Shown: positions 11,851 through 22,789, counted from the first letter of the stretch. The stretch is 64,000 nt of DNA from Dromiciops gliroides (GCF_019393635.1 NC_057863.1:646264660-646328659); one strand, 5' to 3'. The notes: a model not told the origin generated them from the letters alone. A program made the numbers and translations.

Positions 11851-11916
11851 AGCCAGGCTTTTGAGGAAGAAAACAAAACCTATCATTCATCCTGATTGAT
11901 TCAAAAAACAAAGGGT

Positions 11917-12075
11917 AGGGGTGGCTAGGTGGTACAGTGCATAGAGTAAGGGCCCTGGATTCAAGAGGACCTGAGTTCAAATCCGACCTCAGACACTTAA
12001 CACTTACTAGCTGTGTGGCCCTGGGCAAGTCACTTAACCCCAATTGCCTCACCAAAAAACAAAACAAAAACAAAA
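11917..12075 (+). mobile_element. WSINE1-like SINE
   Basis: Head ggggtggctaggtggtacag (diverged), CORE middle, tail 'caattgcctcaccaaaa' continuing as an A/C-rich run. Confidence 0.88.
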
Positions 12076-12099
12076 GGGTCCCAGCAAGTCTATATTCTC

Positions 12100-12258
12100 T
12101 TTTTTTTTTTTTTTTTTTTTTTGCGGGGCAATGGGGTTAAGTGACTTGCCCAGGGTCACACAGCTAGTAAGTGTCAAGTGTCTGAGGCTGGATTTGAACT
12201 CAGGTACTCCTGAATCCAGGGCCAGCACTTTAACCACTGCGCCATCTAGCTGCCCCCT
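12100..12258 (-). mobile_element. WSINE1-like SINE
   Basis: Reverse copy with a long poly(T). It has an exact 16-bp TSD, gcaagtctatattctc, at 12084-12099 and 12259-12274. Confidence 0.95.
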
Positions 12259-12375
12259 GCAAGTCTATATTCTCATGAACAGGGAAGATCTTCCTGATTT
12301 CATAATTAACCCTTCATTTGGCCTTAAAATCTGACTTGTTCATAGAATAGACTGTCAAAACTTCAGGGGTATGTA

Positions 12376-12464
12376 ACGATTGGAATAACGCCACCTGCTG
12401 GATACTAACTGTAGAAGAGTTCTGCCCATGAAGCGAAGGTCTTTGAGGGCAAGACCAGGAGTCT
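12376..12464 (+). mobile_element. Truncated LTR (TGTAAC family)
   Basis: The first 90 bp of the LTR seen whole at 5620-5989, beginning tgtaacgattggaataacgcc. It stops where an L1 tail begins. Confidence 0.7.
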
Positions 12465-12700
12465 ATGATATAACTTTTTTTAAAATTAATAAATATTTTA
12501 TTTTTTTCCCATTACATGTAAAGATAGTTCTCAACTTTTGTTTATACAAGCTTTCCAATTTCAGATTTTTCTCCCTCCCTCCCCTACCCCTTCCCTCCCC
12601 CCTCCCCTAGACCCCTAGACAGCAGGTAATCTGATATAGGTTTATATATATACACATAATAACATTAAACATATTTCTGCATTAGTCATGTCATTATATA
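12465..12700 (-). mobile_element. L1 3' end, reverse
   Basis: Poly(A) side at 12475 ('ttttttaaaattaataaat'), then 'gttctcaacttttgtttata', a C-rich block and 'taatctgatataggttta'. This is the reverse complement of the L1 3' untranslated end at 48880-49070. Confidence 0.75.
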
Positions 12701-12838
12701 ACTTTTTTATTTTGATATAAATATAACAATTACAGAAACATGGTAATGTCAGAACTGCAGCAAAAATTAACATAGGGTTAGCTAATGGAGAGAAATGTTT
12801 TTGTGTGGTTACAGGTTCGAACAAGAAATCATACCAAG

Positions 12839-12989
12839 GAGGGGGCTGCTACATGTCACAGTGTAGAAAGCACTGGCCCTGGATTCAGGAGGACCTGAGT
12901 TCAAATCTGGCCTCAGACACTTGACACTTACTAGCTGTGTGACCCTGGGCAAGTCACTTAATGCTCATTGCACTGCAAAAAGAAAGAAA
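12839..12989 (+). mobile_element. WSINE1-like SINE
   Basis: Diverged head (gggggctgctacatgtcac), normal CORE, tail 'cattgcactgcaaaa' followed by an agaa repeat. Flanks 'aagaaatcatacca' occur on both sides. Confidence 0.88.
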
Positions 12990-13089
12990 GAAAGAAATCA
13001 TACCAATGATGATTAGTATCAGATGTTACCATATGAGATATATCAATTAATGTATTGACTACTTTGTGACTACTTTGTGAGTTCTGATT

Positions 13090-13991
13090 TTATATTGATT
13101 TAAAAATTTTAGATTCTGATCTAATAACTCTAGAGTTTTTGTAGATTGAGTTAGAATATCCACTAAGGTTGCAAAGACAAATATACAGGAGGGAGAGGCA
13201 AGGGTTTAGGTGTCCATTGCAAGGATAAATTATCCACTTGGTCAGGGGAAAAGTAAAAAGCATCACCCCATCACTGGAGAAAATTAATTCCATTTAGACA
13301 CCCAGAAAACAGAGCAGTTTGATTGATAGAATTTAAGTCAGTTTGATTATTGGTAGTGACACATATGTGTTGTGGTTGTACTTAATACAGTATAGTAAAA
13401 TTAGAGACAGGGTACAAAGTCAAGTCACAAAGGTTAGAGGAATGACCTAGCAAACATGGCTCCATCTGTTGGGTCATCATTCCACATATTCTTTCTTTAT
13501 CACATTGCGTACAGTCAGACAATAAATGTGTATTATTATGAGTATCTTCATAATCTCCTACAATATGTGGTAAAGCAAAGTAAGAATATAGTATAAAGAG
13601 TATCACATTAAAGCTATACATTATAGAAGCAGAATATACCACATCATACTTTTCATTACAAGTGGAGGAGGTAGTTCCCAGAGACCCATCGTTCTTTTGG
13701 TATGTGTGAAGAAAACAGTTTCCTCCAGGTTTGGTCATCTCCAGTTGATAAAAGTCTTTGTACATTTTCTTTCTGTATCAAACTATAAATATTTTGTAAA
13801 GATTCTTTAGTTGATTTAAACAATGCAGAAATGTTACTGTCTGTACGTAGACTAGCTAATAATGAAGAATTAAACAAACTCAGAAAGTCTTTTTCATAAT
13901 TCAGTGTGTTTTGGTGAGGCAGGACCATTGTGGGTAACCATTGAGTATTTATTGTCAGGGCAGCTAGATGGTGCAGTGGAGAGATCACCAC
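13090..13991 (-). pseudogene. Decayed viral envelope-like coding relic (uncertain)
   Basis: Three minus-strand frames run one after another: 13991-13656, 13765-13382 and 13293-13090. Together they hold a serine/asparagine-rich part with several N-X-S/T sites, a stretch with cysteines (GGNCFLHTYQ, then STCNEKYD), a hydrophobic run around FNVILFILYSYFALP and a cysteine cluster (SDCTQCDKERICG). Cysteines, glycosylation sites and a membrane-like segment beside LTR sequence suggest a retroviral envelope remnant. The family is not recognised, and the frames are broken by shifts and stops. Confidence 0.35.
13957..13987 (+). mobile_element. SINE head fragment
   Basis: Only the first 30 bp of a WSINE1-like SINE (cagggcagctagatggtgc) are left, joined directly to LTR sequence at 13988. 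It marks a deletion or recombination junction. Confidence 0.6.
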
Positions 13992-14553
13992 AGGGAGAGA
14001 ACCAGAATATTGGAAAGGTATCTCTGGAATAAGGAAAGGAAAGACAGTTATATTTATAGTCTGGATACATTGATTATCAGTCTCATTATAATAATCTCTA
14101 CCTTGGGGAGGTAGAAGGGAGGGCCTGTCCTACTCATTATAATATTCTCCACCTAGGGGTGTTTCAGGGGAGGGCTTATCCTAATTTGGAGGTCCTGAGG
14201 TCCAAAGCCAATCCTGGAAGTGGGTACCTTTTTCAGTGGAGGTGTGTTTTGGGGGTTTACACGTCATAAGGTGAATCTGGGGACAAACTTGGCCTTTTCT
14301 GCACATGTCTCTTTCTGATTCCCATGGCTAGTTTCAAAATATAACCATTTTTCATTAGAATTTCTATAGGTTGTCTTTTCCCTTTATTGTTATTTTGACC
14401 TGACCTGTTCTGGTCCTATGGATGTTGATCACTATGGGTATGAGAACCTAGCATAAGTTATCCATTAACTGGGATCTGACACCTTTTAGAGCTAATATCT
14501 GAATTAGAGCTTGGGTCTTAGGTTTTTCTATTAACCCTTTTTTGCCTCCCACA
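13988..14553 (-). mobile_element. ERV LTR, family A, 3' end cut
   Basis: Reverse copy of the LTR at 15351-15991 and 21906-22519. Shared marks include 'cagtctcattataataatctc', 'gaggtgtgttttggggg', 'ttcattagaatttctata' and the end 'tttttgcctcccaca'. The 3' end of the LTR is missing at 13988, where a SINE piece is fused. Confidence 0.75.
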
Positions 14554-14574
14554 TCAGATCCACATAGGAATTAT

Positions 14575-14735
14575 ACTCACATTCTTGGAATGGAGCATGG
14601 TGATCCTGGAGCTAGCTCAGTCCCGATCTGGTGCCACTTGTCTCTTTAGGTGTATCTGTCTTTTGATTTAGTTTCTCAACGAGAAGTTCTTTGGATTTAC
14701 CCCAGAAACTTTCTGAGGTACCATGTGCCCATGAC
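14575..14735 (-). mobile_element. LTR fragment (TGTCATGGG family)
   Basis: Shares 'gatctggtgcca(c)ctt', 'tctcttt.gg.tgt' and 'gcccatgaca' with the LTR at 10993-11514, so it is a partial, diverged copy in the same orientation. Confidence 0.5.
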
Positions 14736-14859
14736 ACTCATTAAAGCATGATTCCTGCTGCCCCCATTCCATTGTTACATAAATGAAATATCCATTCACT
14801 TATAGAGCTGTAAGCAGGAGGGTGAGGGTCAACAGTGTGGGCCACTAATGAAACATGCA

Positions 14860-15350
14860 CAGACCAAATTGAGCAATTATTTACTGCTTAAGGTGCCATT
14901 CACAAATTGTTAGTTTAAATCTCCTGGACTATTGTCTCAATCCTTCAAAGGGTTTGTGAACCTCTAAAAGGGAATGATGTAGGAGGCAAAAAAAAGGGGT
15001 TAACAGAAAAACCTAAGATCCAAGCTCTAATTCAGATATTAGCTCTAAAAGGGATTCAGACCCCAGGTAATGGATAACTAACAAGTCAAGATGCTAAGTT
15101 CTCTTGCTTCATCCAGGTATTCATGGAACTCTTAGATTTATTCTGTATTAGGGTTTCTGTTGTCCCTTGGTCTGTTTGCTAATTATTTGTGTCTTGTGTT
15201 GTGGTTCTTGCATTTGTAACTCTAGTTCCTAGATCTCCCTCAATTTATAAACCCTCTGTGGGCCCCTACTTCACCCTACTCAGCAGGAAGCAGTAAGAGA
15301 AGAGATGATCTTTGTCCTTTTTCCTGGAGCATATGAAAAGGGGGGAATGA
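14860..15350 (+). mobile_element. ERV internal 3' part with an inserted LTR start
   Basis: 15100-15346 is a plus-strand relic of the coding tail just ahead of the 3' LTR. The same stretch, still open for 90 codons, is at 22515-22787 in reverse. Here it has stops, including one within the membrane-like segment. Positions 14985-15099 repeat the first 110 bp of LTR family A, so this ERV end is rearranged. It ends 'ggggggaa' directly before the LTR. Confidence 0.6.
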
Positions 15351-15991
15351 TGTAGGAGGCAAAAAGGGGTTAACAGAAAAACCTAAGATCCAAGCTCTAA
15401 TTCAGATATGAGCCCTAAAAGGGATTCAGACTCCAGTTGATGCATAACTTCTTCATTAATATAAGTCAGGACCCAGTTTCTCCCATATCCACATTAATCA
15501 GTACCCATAACAAGAACATAAAGGGGCAGGTCATAAAACAATGATACACTGACAGGCTATAGAAAATGAAACTAGAAATAAATGAAAAATGAAGATGTTT
15601 TGAAACTAAGCGTGGGGATCAGAAAGTGACATGTGCAGAAAAGGCCAAATTTGTCCCCAGATTCACCTTATGACTTGTAAGCCCCTAAAACACACCTCTA
15701 TGGAAAAAGGTCCCCACCTCTGGGATTGGCTTAGGAACCCAGGAACTCCAAATTAGGATTAGCCCTACCCTGTATCTCCCTAAGGTGGAAATTATTATAA
15801 TGAGACTGATAATCAATTTATCCATACTATAAATATCTTTTACTATTTGAGAAATACCTTGCCGCTTTTCTGGTTCTCTCTGTGCTCACTCACAGTATTG
15901 CAATGAAACTTGGGAAACTGAGTCATTGAGTCTTGTAATTCCTTTTGGGATGACTCACAATCAATTTGACCCTCGATTGCATCCCATATCA
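15351..15991 (+). mobile_element. ERV LTR, family A
   Basis: Begins tgtaggaggcaaaaaggggt and ends gcatcccatatca. It directly follows the envelope-tail relic, so it is a 3' LTR. The minus copy at 21906-22519 has the same borders. Confidence 0.78.
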
Positions 15992-16021
15992 GGAAGACCT
16001 GCAAGAGGACTAATAGTGAAA

Positions 16022-16265
16022 CATGTGGGAAACTTTTTTTTCAGCCAGTGTTTCTAATAAAGGCCTCCTATCTAAAATATAGAGAACTGAGTCAAATGTA
16101 TGAGCATACAAGTCATTCCCCAATTGTGAAATGGTCAAAGTATATGAACAGGCAGTTTTCAGAAAGAAAAATTAAAGCTATCTACAGCCATATGAAAAAA
16201 AAAAGTTCTCAATCACTACTGATTAGAGAAGTGCAAATTAAAACTACTCTGATGGAGTCACTGTC
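16022..16265 (+). mobile_element. L1 ORF2 fragment
   Basis: Translates to the C-terminal part of L1 ORF2: 'HSPIVKWSKYMNRQFSE', then 'KAIYSHMKKKSSQSLLIREV', close to the region at 48000-48140. It is a short dead fragment with a leading open frame at 16048-16308. Confidence 0.8.
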
Positions 16266-16621
16266 TCTAAGCTTCAGTCAGCCAAACCTAAGTGACTTCT
16301 TGCTATAGAATTTTATCTCCCCTTCTTAGGTATATGTCTGTCCTGATATCTAGTTGGTCAATCTAATCTTTACTAGTCCCTTGATTCCTCTATATATGTC
16401 CTGTAATCTGGTCATCTTTGGTTTCCCTCCTCATAGGAGAAACTTCTGACTTATCCTAAGTCCCATGTCAGGTAGATCAGGTAATCACCAAAGGTGGAAA
16501 GCAGCCCCCCAAAGTTTTGGGCAACCCTCACACATCCTACCTGTAGGAGCAACTAATTCTGACCCAGTTACCTTTCTTATTCTTAGAGTTCCTTTAAATA
16601 TTACTTCAAAGCTGAATTTTA
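16266..16621. other. No gene recognised
   Basis: Unassigned sequence between an L1 piece and the duplicated promoter block. No coding pattern is supported. Confidence 0.35.
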
Positions 16622-16939
16622 AGTGTATTTGGCATACATTCTGGGCTACTTGTAAAGGATCAAATAACAACAATGGGAGAACACATCTGACTGGGAGAAA
16701 CACAGTCCAATCCAATCCTGATTTATAGTTAACAGTGTGTAGCCTCCCAGTTTTCCTAGTATCCATTAGCGGCCAGCTTCTCGAAGTACAGGGTCCATTA
16801 CTTTCGGTCAGTCTGGTGCCGCAGTTTTAGCATGGCAGTCTTTCTGCTCAGAGGAAAAAAGGGGGATAGTATTGGAGGGAGGGAGGTGGTAGAGTCAGGC
16901 TTGGCCCAGATGGAGTCGGCGTCCTGGGGTGGAGTTTGG

Positions 16940-17040
16940 AGGCCTGGGAGGAGTTCAGGGTGGAAGGAGGGATCATTGCTGCAGAGAAGACATTCCACGT
17001 GACTGAGGGCAGGGCTTAGGGAGGAAGAGGCAGTCTGAGA
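16940..17040 (+). promoter_or_regulatory. Putative GC-rich promoter of the KZFP gene
   Basis: The sequence changes from AT-rich to GC-rich near 16800, just ahead of a splice-donor-bearing exon, and the same change occurs in the second copy at about 62950-63170. There is no clear TATA box. This is inference from position and composition; the transcription start is not visible from sequence alone. Confidence 0.35.
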
Positions 17041-17282
17041 GCTTGAGCGCTGGGCGGCCGTGATTGGAGGAAAGGGCTGGACCCCGTCCTGGGGGCCTCA
17101 GGAGCTGTGCTCTTGGCCACTGGAAGACCCTCCCGGAGTGCGCTGGGGGGTGGGGCAGAAGCAGGAAGTCTTTTACTTGGGAATGCTCTGCTTTCCCTGG
17201 AGTCCAGATCTATTTCCTTTCTTTCCTTGCAGCTGAGATCTCTCTGCCTTCCGGAAGCCAGCTTTGTGCGTGCAGGTCGCAG
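17000..17282 (+). other. Putative 5' UTR exon 1 of KRAB zinc-finger gene
   Basis: GC-rich segment ending in a good splice donor, cag|gtaggtctgag, at 17282/17283. In many KZFP genes the first exon is non-coding and lies in just such a block, and the paralogous copy at 63170-63432 keeps the same donor. It is followed 2.3 kb downstream by the start-codon exon at 19589. The 5' border is my estimate. Open frames of 148 and 154 codons over it on opposite strands are not conserved in the second copy and I do not count them. Confidence 0.5.
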
Positions 17283-17848
17283 GTAGGTCTGAGCCAGACC
17301 GTCCCCTCCCCCCATATTTCCTGGCTTCTGTCGGCTGCCCTTGCCATTGAGTCTCATTCTGACCTCATTGTGAGTGTCCTCCAGGTCTGCCAGGTGCAGG
17401 TTTCCCTCCCAAGCCTGGCTCCCCGCCCCCACATCTTTTCCAGACTCCCAATCACTTCCCAAACTTCCTGGCTCACTCTATCATTTCCCAGACTTCAGAC
17501 TTTGCCCATAGGGATCCCGGAGTCCTGATCTCAGCCTCCCTATGAGAGGACCCAGGGGGGTGGGTTCCCTGTCCCCACCTCCTGGTGAGAGATGGAGTTG
17601 TCCTGCCTTCCGGGATCCCGGAGTCTGCCCTTGCCGCCCCTAGTGCTCCACCTTGGACAGTTACCAAAGCTTTTCCCTGCCCCCTTATCTGAACCCGTGG
17701 TCCTCGGGCCAGTTCCCTATCAAATCCCAGGCGTGGGGTTCTCTGCTGGCTCCAGTCTCCCTTGAGGGATTCCAAGCCTAAGCTTGAGCAGAGGGTCCCA
17801 GGAGCCCTCCCTAGCTCTAGTTCGACCTCAGGACACAGTCTTCCTGCG

Positions 17849-18640
17849 TTCCCAGGCTCAGCCCGAGCGCTTCTGCCCCAGTGCTGTCCTATCTGCCCTG
17901 ATCGCTGTAGCTCTGCTCCCCTTCCTTCCCCAGGGCAGCTGCTCCTGCCTCCCTGCCCCCACTTCTTTCAGAGCCCTCAGGACTGAATCCCAGACTGGAT
18001 TTGGTCTCCAGGCTCTGGCTTCCCCTGGTCATTGCTGGGCTGCTCCATTCCAGAGCCCTCCCCATCCTTAACCCTCCTTTGCTTCTCTCCCTCCTAGATC
18101 AGTCAGTCAGTCTGAGTTCTGTATGTTGGTGGGGGAAGGGCATGCTGGGAGGGCAGAGAACTCTGCCTCAGGAGCCATGGAGCCTCTGAGTGCTCTCATC
18201 CCTGCTGGGATCCCAAGCCCCTTCTGTCTTTGGGCCTCTAGGAGAATGTGGAGAGGAGGAGGCAGAAGAGGAGGAGTAAGAGAGGAAGGGGAGTAGGCTT
18301 CCTGTGCAGACCCTCTTCCCTTCCAAGCCTGCCCCTCTCTGCTGCCTCCCTCCCTCTGTAGGTTGGAATCTCTCCCCTGAGTGAGGCCAGAGCCTTTATG
18401 ACTCCTGTGGGAACTCACCCTCTCTAAATCTCTGTAGGCCAGCTTCCTCCCTAGGGAAAGAAGGGAGACATTTCCACCTCTGGGATCCTTCTCCCTCCCC
18501 AACTCAGTCTGCAGAGGACCAAGGGTTGTCCCAAGCAGATATTGGGTCAAGTCCAGACACCAAAGTGGGAGGGAGATTAGAGCAGTTTTATTATGAGGGT
18601 CAACAAATAGCTGTGCCCCAGAGTATGGGCACAAAGGAGG
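17849..18640. other. Intron 1, no further exon recognised
   Basis: Pyrimidine- and GC-rich sequence with a 175-codon minus-strand open frame (18107-18634) that is low-complexity and matches no family I know. I treat it as intron. Confidence 0.45.
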
Positions 18641-18659
18641 TCAGCATGGGACTAAGATT

Positions 18660-19312
18660 GCAGTGTTGTGGGGGGTGGATTTAATTGATCAAATTGATCA
18701 TGAGGTGTTCCAAATAATTACAAGAGACAATGACTCCGTTTTCCCAAGTTTTATTGAAATGACCACAGGAGGAGCACCATAGAGGTGTCTCAAATGGGGG
18801 AGGGGGTGTAAAGAATAGTTATATTGATAGGGAGAAAAAGCAAGTTATCTCCTCATTATCTTAATCCCCTCCTTCTGAGAGCTTCATAGGAAGTCTTAAT
18901 CCTAATTTGGACATCTTGGGGTCCTAAATCAACCTCTAAGGCAGGTACCTTTTCCCTTGGAGGGGTGTTTTGGGGTTTGCACAACACCGGGTAAACCTAA
19001 GGACACATTTGGCCCTTTCTGTGCATGTTCCTAAAGAAAGGCTTAAAGTTGTCAGACCCAGAGGGTCTCTGAGTTTTTGATATCTCTTTACTTAAGATCT
19101 GGTTCTAGGTGTCCTGTCATCTAGGAATATTAATGGCTATTAATGGTTGATGGTCCCTAGTTACTGTCTCTATTGATGGTGAAGGTCGAAAGGGACAGTC
19201 CCTCTCTGTTACTATAAGGACACAAACTTTAGTTTCTCTCTTAACCCTTTCATGTACTATTGAAAAGAACTCAAGCCTCAGTTTATCTGTTAACCCCTTT
19301 TTGCCTCCTCCA
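18660..19312 (-). mobile_element. ERV LTR, diverged family A relative
   Basis: Shares the layout of the 21906 LTR: 'tgatcatgaggtgttccaaa', 'tttcccaagttttattg', 'gaccacaggagg', 'aggggtgttttggggt', 'tctgtgcatgt' and the end 'aacccctttttgcctcctcca', with an extra middle segment. It lies in intron 1 on the opposite strand to the gene. Confidence 0.65.
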
Positions 19313-19588
19313 TCCACAGGGTGGAGGAGATGGGCTTTTCTGTGCTGAGCTAAAGAAGAGAGGGACTTTCTAGATGGCTCCAGCCTCTTCCATGTTTATC
19401 AGAAAGGTGTAGAATTAAAACCTTCCTGGTTAGGTCTGTGTGACATTTGTCAGTAACAGCTTTGGCTGTTGTTCCATTTGTGGGGCCATAAAGGCTGGGG
19501 GAAGCAGGAGCTTGAGGTAAAGACCAGGGACAAGATGGAGGAACTTTACAAAATGGAGTCAACATTGGTTCCTTTGCTACCTACACAG

Positions 19589-19641
19589 GGAGCCTGGAGC
19601 TAGAGGGAATGGCGCCTGGGAGCTTCAGACCTTCACCCCAG
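19589..19641 (+). CDS. KZFP exon 2 with start codon
   Basis: Bounded by acceptor ctacctacacag| and donor |gtaagtac. The ATG is at 19609 and the coding part is exactly 11 codons, MAPGSFRPSPQ, ending in phase 0. Joined to the KRAB-A exon at 32531 ([10 protein letters not shown]...) it gives MAPGS...PQ-ELVTF, the usual opening of marsupial KRAB zinc-finger proteins as I remember them. The sequence before the ATG (gagctagaggga) would be 5' UTR. The start is chosen because it is the only in-frame ATG before KRAB-A and because both splice sites and the phase fit. The exon is short, so it rests on phase and context; transcript data would settle it. Confidence 0.8.
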
Positions 19642-19772
19642 GTAAGTACAGTCTCTGCACAGACTCTACCAACATCAGGCATTGAAACCATTTCCATAAA
19701 CATAGGGGATGGTCTGTGAAGCTGGCAATACCTTCCCTATGGATTATTTCTTTACAAAAATAGGCATTAAGT

Positions 19773-21271
19773 GAAAAAAGGATGGTAATCTAGCAGGACC
19801 AGATCCCAAACTGTATTGTAAAGGGGTAATTATCAAAACAATCTTTTGCTGACCTAAGAAAAAGAGAGATGGATCAATGGAATAGAATAGGTACAAATTA
19901 TACTGTGATAAGTGACTATGGTAATCTAGTCTATGATAAGTCCAAAGATCCAAAGGTTTTGAAACAAAAACTCATTAATTGACAGAAACTACTAGGAAAA
20001 CTGGAAGAGTATGGCAAAAACTAAGTCTAGACCAATATCTCAGACATTATACCAAGACAAGGTCAAAATGGATACATGATTAGGGGGCAGCTAGGTGGCA
20101 CAGTGGATAAAGTACTGGCCCTGGATTCAGGATTACCGGATTTCAAATCCGGTGTCAGATACTTGACACTTACTAGCTGTGTGACCCTGGGCAAGTCACT
20201 AACCCTCATTGCCCCACAAAAAAAATGGGTACATGATTTAGATATAAACAGTGATACCGTAAACATATTACAGACAACATGGCGTAGTTTTTGTCAGGTT
20301 TATATATAGGAAAAGAATTTAGGACCAAAGAAGATAAAGAAAGCATTACAAAATATAAAGTAGATAGTTTTGATTCTGTAAAATTAAAACAGCTTTTGCA
20401 TAAACAAAAGCAATGTAACCAAAATTATAAGGAAAGCATTTTTGAAACAATTATCTCTGATAAAGGCATGGGGTCAAATTTATAAAAATACAAGTAATTC
20501 CCCAATTGATAAATGGTTAAAGGATATGAACAGGCATTTTTCAGACAAAGAAATCAAAGCTATCCGTGTGAAAAAATGCTCTAAATCATTATTGCTCAGA
20601 GAAATGAAAATTAATACAACTCTGAGGTACCACCTCACACCTATCAGAGTGCCTAATATAACCAAGAAGGAAACTGCTAGCTTGATATCCCAAAGACAAC
20701 CCCAAAAGTAGAAAAAAGACCTATTTGCACAAAAATATTTATAGCAACTCCTTTTTTTGGTAGCTAACAATTGGAAATCAAAGGGATATGGCTAAACAAG
20801 CAAGTATATGATGGTGATGGAATATTCTTGTGCTATAAGAAATGACAAGCAGGATGATTTCAGAAAGGCCTGGAAAGAGTTATAGGGAACTGATGTATAG
20901 TGACGTGAACAGAACCAGGAGAACATTATGCACAGAGACAGCAATATTGCTTGATGAAGAACTATGAATGACTTAACTTTTCTTAGCAATACAATGATCC
21001 AAAATAATCCCAAAGCACTATTGATGAAGCATCACTAACCCCTCCAAAGAAAGGACTTTGATTGAACACAGACTGAAGCAGGCTGGTTTTCACTTTCTTT
21101 CATTTTTTTCTTTTATTCATGTCTTATATAAAATGACTAATATGAAAATCTTTTCCATAATTGTGCATGTATAACTTATATCTGATAGCTTACCCCCTTA
21201 AGGACCAACAGGTAGGGGAGAGAGGGAGGAAATTAGGGAACTCAAAACTTTAAAACAAAATGTTTATTTTT
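19773..21271 (+). mobile_element. 5'-truncated L1 (ORF2 C-terminal half and 3' end)
   Basis: Exact 17-bp TSD aaaaataggcattaagt at 19756-19772 and 21272-21288. Broken frames show L1 ORF2 C-terminal motifs: 'KREMDQWNRI' near 19860, 'YHLTPIRVPN' near 20630 and the later 'KYL.QLLFLVANNW' area. The 3' end has 'acttatatctgatagcttacc' and a G-rich tail. It carries a SINE at 20083 and several stops; it sits in intron 2 of the gene. Confidence 0.9.
20083..20225 (+). mobile_element. WSINE1-like SINE inside L1
   Basis: Head gggggcagctaggtggcac, tail 'cattgccccacaaaaaaa'. Flanks atggatacatgatta and atgggtacatgattta are its target-site duplication, so it entered after the L1. Confidence 0.92.
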
Positions 21272-21288
21272 AAAAATAGGCATTAAGT

Positions 21289-21905
21289 TGAACAATACTG
21301 CCCTGCTCTCCCGCATTTTAAGCTGATTCATTGGGCCTTGCTATCTTGAGAGCACTAAACCCCTTGCTCCCAAATTGGTGCTATCATTTATTTGATTTCA
21401 GTTCTTTCTCATTAGATCTCATTGATAAAGATGACCACTCATTAGTCTTTGTTATCTAGGAATCCCTGTACCGAGTACTATGTACTGGCAGAGACCATAA
21501 GAAAAACAAGAGGAAAAGGAAAGTTTGAAAGAGTCCAGTTAGTGTGACAATACTTCAGACAGTTTCTTGGAAATTTGGACTCTACTATGGACTGGAGCAG
21601 GTACTAAGATGCCCTCAGGAAACCAAATAGATCTGTCCTCTAACTTTGTTCTCTGTTGGAAACAGATAAACTGAGGCTTGACTCCCTGTCTGGTGCAAAG
21701 AAGGAAGGCCATTTTAATAAGATCTTTCAAGAAAGGTCAGGCACTCTAGGAGAGTGGGGTGCTTGGCCACAGCAAACTTCCCTTTTTATCCTTGATCTAA
21801 CCCAAAGTCCCTCCTCCATCCCAATTCACATCTTTTCAGACACTTCTAAACATGTAGACCCCTGCCTCAGATATGGCCTCACTGCTGCCCCTGATGTGGG
21901 CCCAA
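21289..21905. other. Intron 2, no element recognised
   Basis: Neither strand shows a domain. The part from 21650 to 21905 lies directly against an ERV LTR and may belong to an older LTR element. Confidence 0.35.
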
Positions 21906-22519
21906 TGATTTGGGATGGAATTTGGGGGTGAAATTGATCGTGAGTTGTTCCAAAAGAATTACAAGACTCTGACTCAGTTTCCCAAGTTTTATTGCAATAC
22001 TGTGGGTGACCACAGGGAGAGAACCAGAATAGTGGAAAGGTAACTCTCAAATAAGGAAAGGAAAGACAGTTATAGAATGGATAAATTGATTATCAGTCTC
22101 ATAATATTCTCCACCTTTGGGAAGTACAAGGGAAGGCATATCCTAATTTGGAGTTCTGGGGGTCCTAAGGCAACCCCTGAGGTGGGTACCTTTTTCTGTG
22201 GAGGTGTGTTTTGGGGGGTTACATGTCATAAGGTCAATTTGGGGACAAATTTGGCCTTTCCTGCACATGTCTCTTTCTGATTCCCATGGCTAGTTTCAAA
22301 ATATCTCCATTTTTCATTAGAATTTCTATACCCATGTCATTTCCTTTATTGTTATATGACCTGACCCTTTAGGGTCCTATTATGGGTACTGATCACTGTG
22401 GGTACGATAACCTAGCATAAGTTATCCATTAACTGGGGTCTAACTGCCTTTTGGAGCTAATATCTGAATTAGAGCTTGGATCTTAGGTTTTTCTATTAAC
22501 CCTTTTTTCACCTCCTACA
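21906..22519 (-). mobile_element. ERV LTR, family A (3' LTR)
   Basis: 614 bp; the minus strand begins TGTAGGAGGTG and ends CCCAAATCA. It has AATAAA ('tttattgcaatac' in reverse) near 21990. It lies directly downstream, in its own orientation, of an envelope-tail frame at 22515-22787. Copies: 13988, 15351, 28290 and, diverged, 18660. Confidence 0.8.
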
Positions 22520-22787
22520 TCTTTCCCCGCTTTTCATATGCCCCAGGAAAAAGGACAAAGATCATCTCTTCTGTTGCTGCTTCCTGCTGAGTGGGGGTGA
22601 AGTAGGGGCCCACAGCGGGTTTATGAATTGAGGGAGATCTAGGAACTAGAGTTACAAATGCAAGAACCACAACACAAAACACAAATGATTCACAAACAGA
22701 CCAAGGGGCAACAGGGACCCTAATACAGAATAAATCTAAGAGTTCCATGAATACCTGGACAAAGCAAACAGTTGTGAACAGTTTCAC
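22515..22787 (-). pseudogene. ERV coding tail next to 3' LTR (envelope-like)
   Basis: A 90-codon minus-strand frame that ends at the LTR border. It holds a hydrophobic stretch that could span a membrane (SFVFCVVVLAFVTLV) followed by a short polar tail, which fits the end of a retroviral transmembrane envelope subunit. The same text, with stops, is at 15100-15346. Upstream sequence is lost, so this is only the last part of a gene. The virus family is not recognised. Confidence 0.5.
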
Positions 22788-22789
22788 CC

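Larger units (their letters stand above)
16622..17848 (+). repeat. Segmental duplication, copy 1 (KZFP promoter block)
   Basis: This block returns in the same orientation at 62787-64000. Both start at 'aagtgtatttggcata', share 'ggatcaaata', 'cacatctgactggga', 'tgtagcctcccagtttt', 'cagtctggtgccgcag' and the first exon, and match to the last base of the window ('ctcaggacacagtcttcctg'). The last 340 bp are almost identical and the first part is more diverged. It carries the putative promoter and 5' exon of a KRAB zinc-finger gene. Confidence 0.92.

Noticed and set aside
17016..17528. Two overlapping frames of about 150 codons on opposite strands
   Set aside because: GC-rich promoter and first-exon sequence; the frames are broken in the duplicate at 63.2-63.6 kb and show no domain.
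18107..18634. 175-codon minus-strand frame
   Set aside because: Low-complexity intron sequence without any recognisable domain or splice context.
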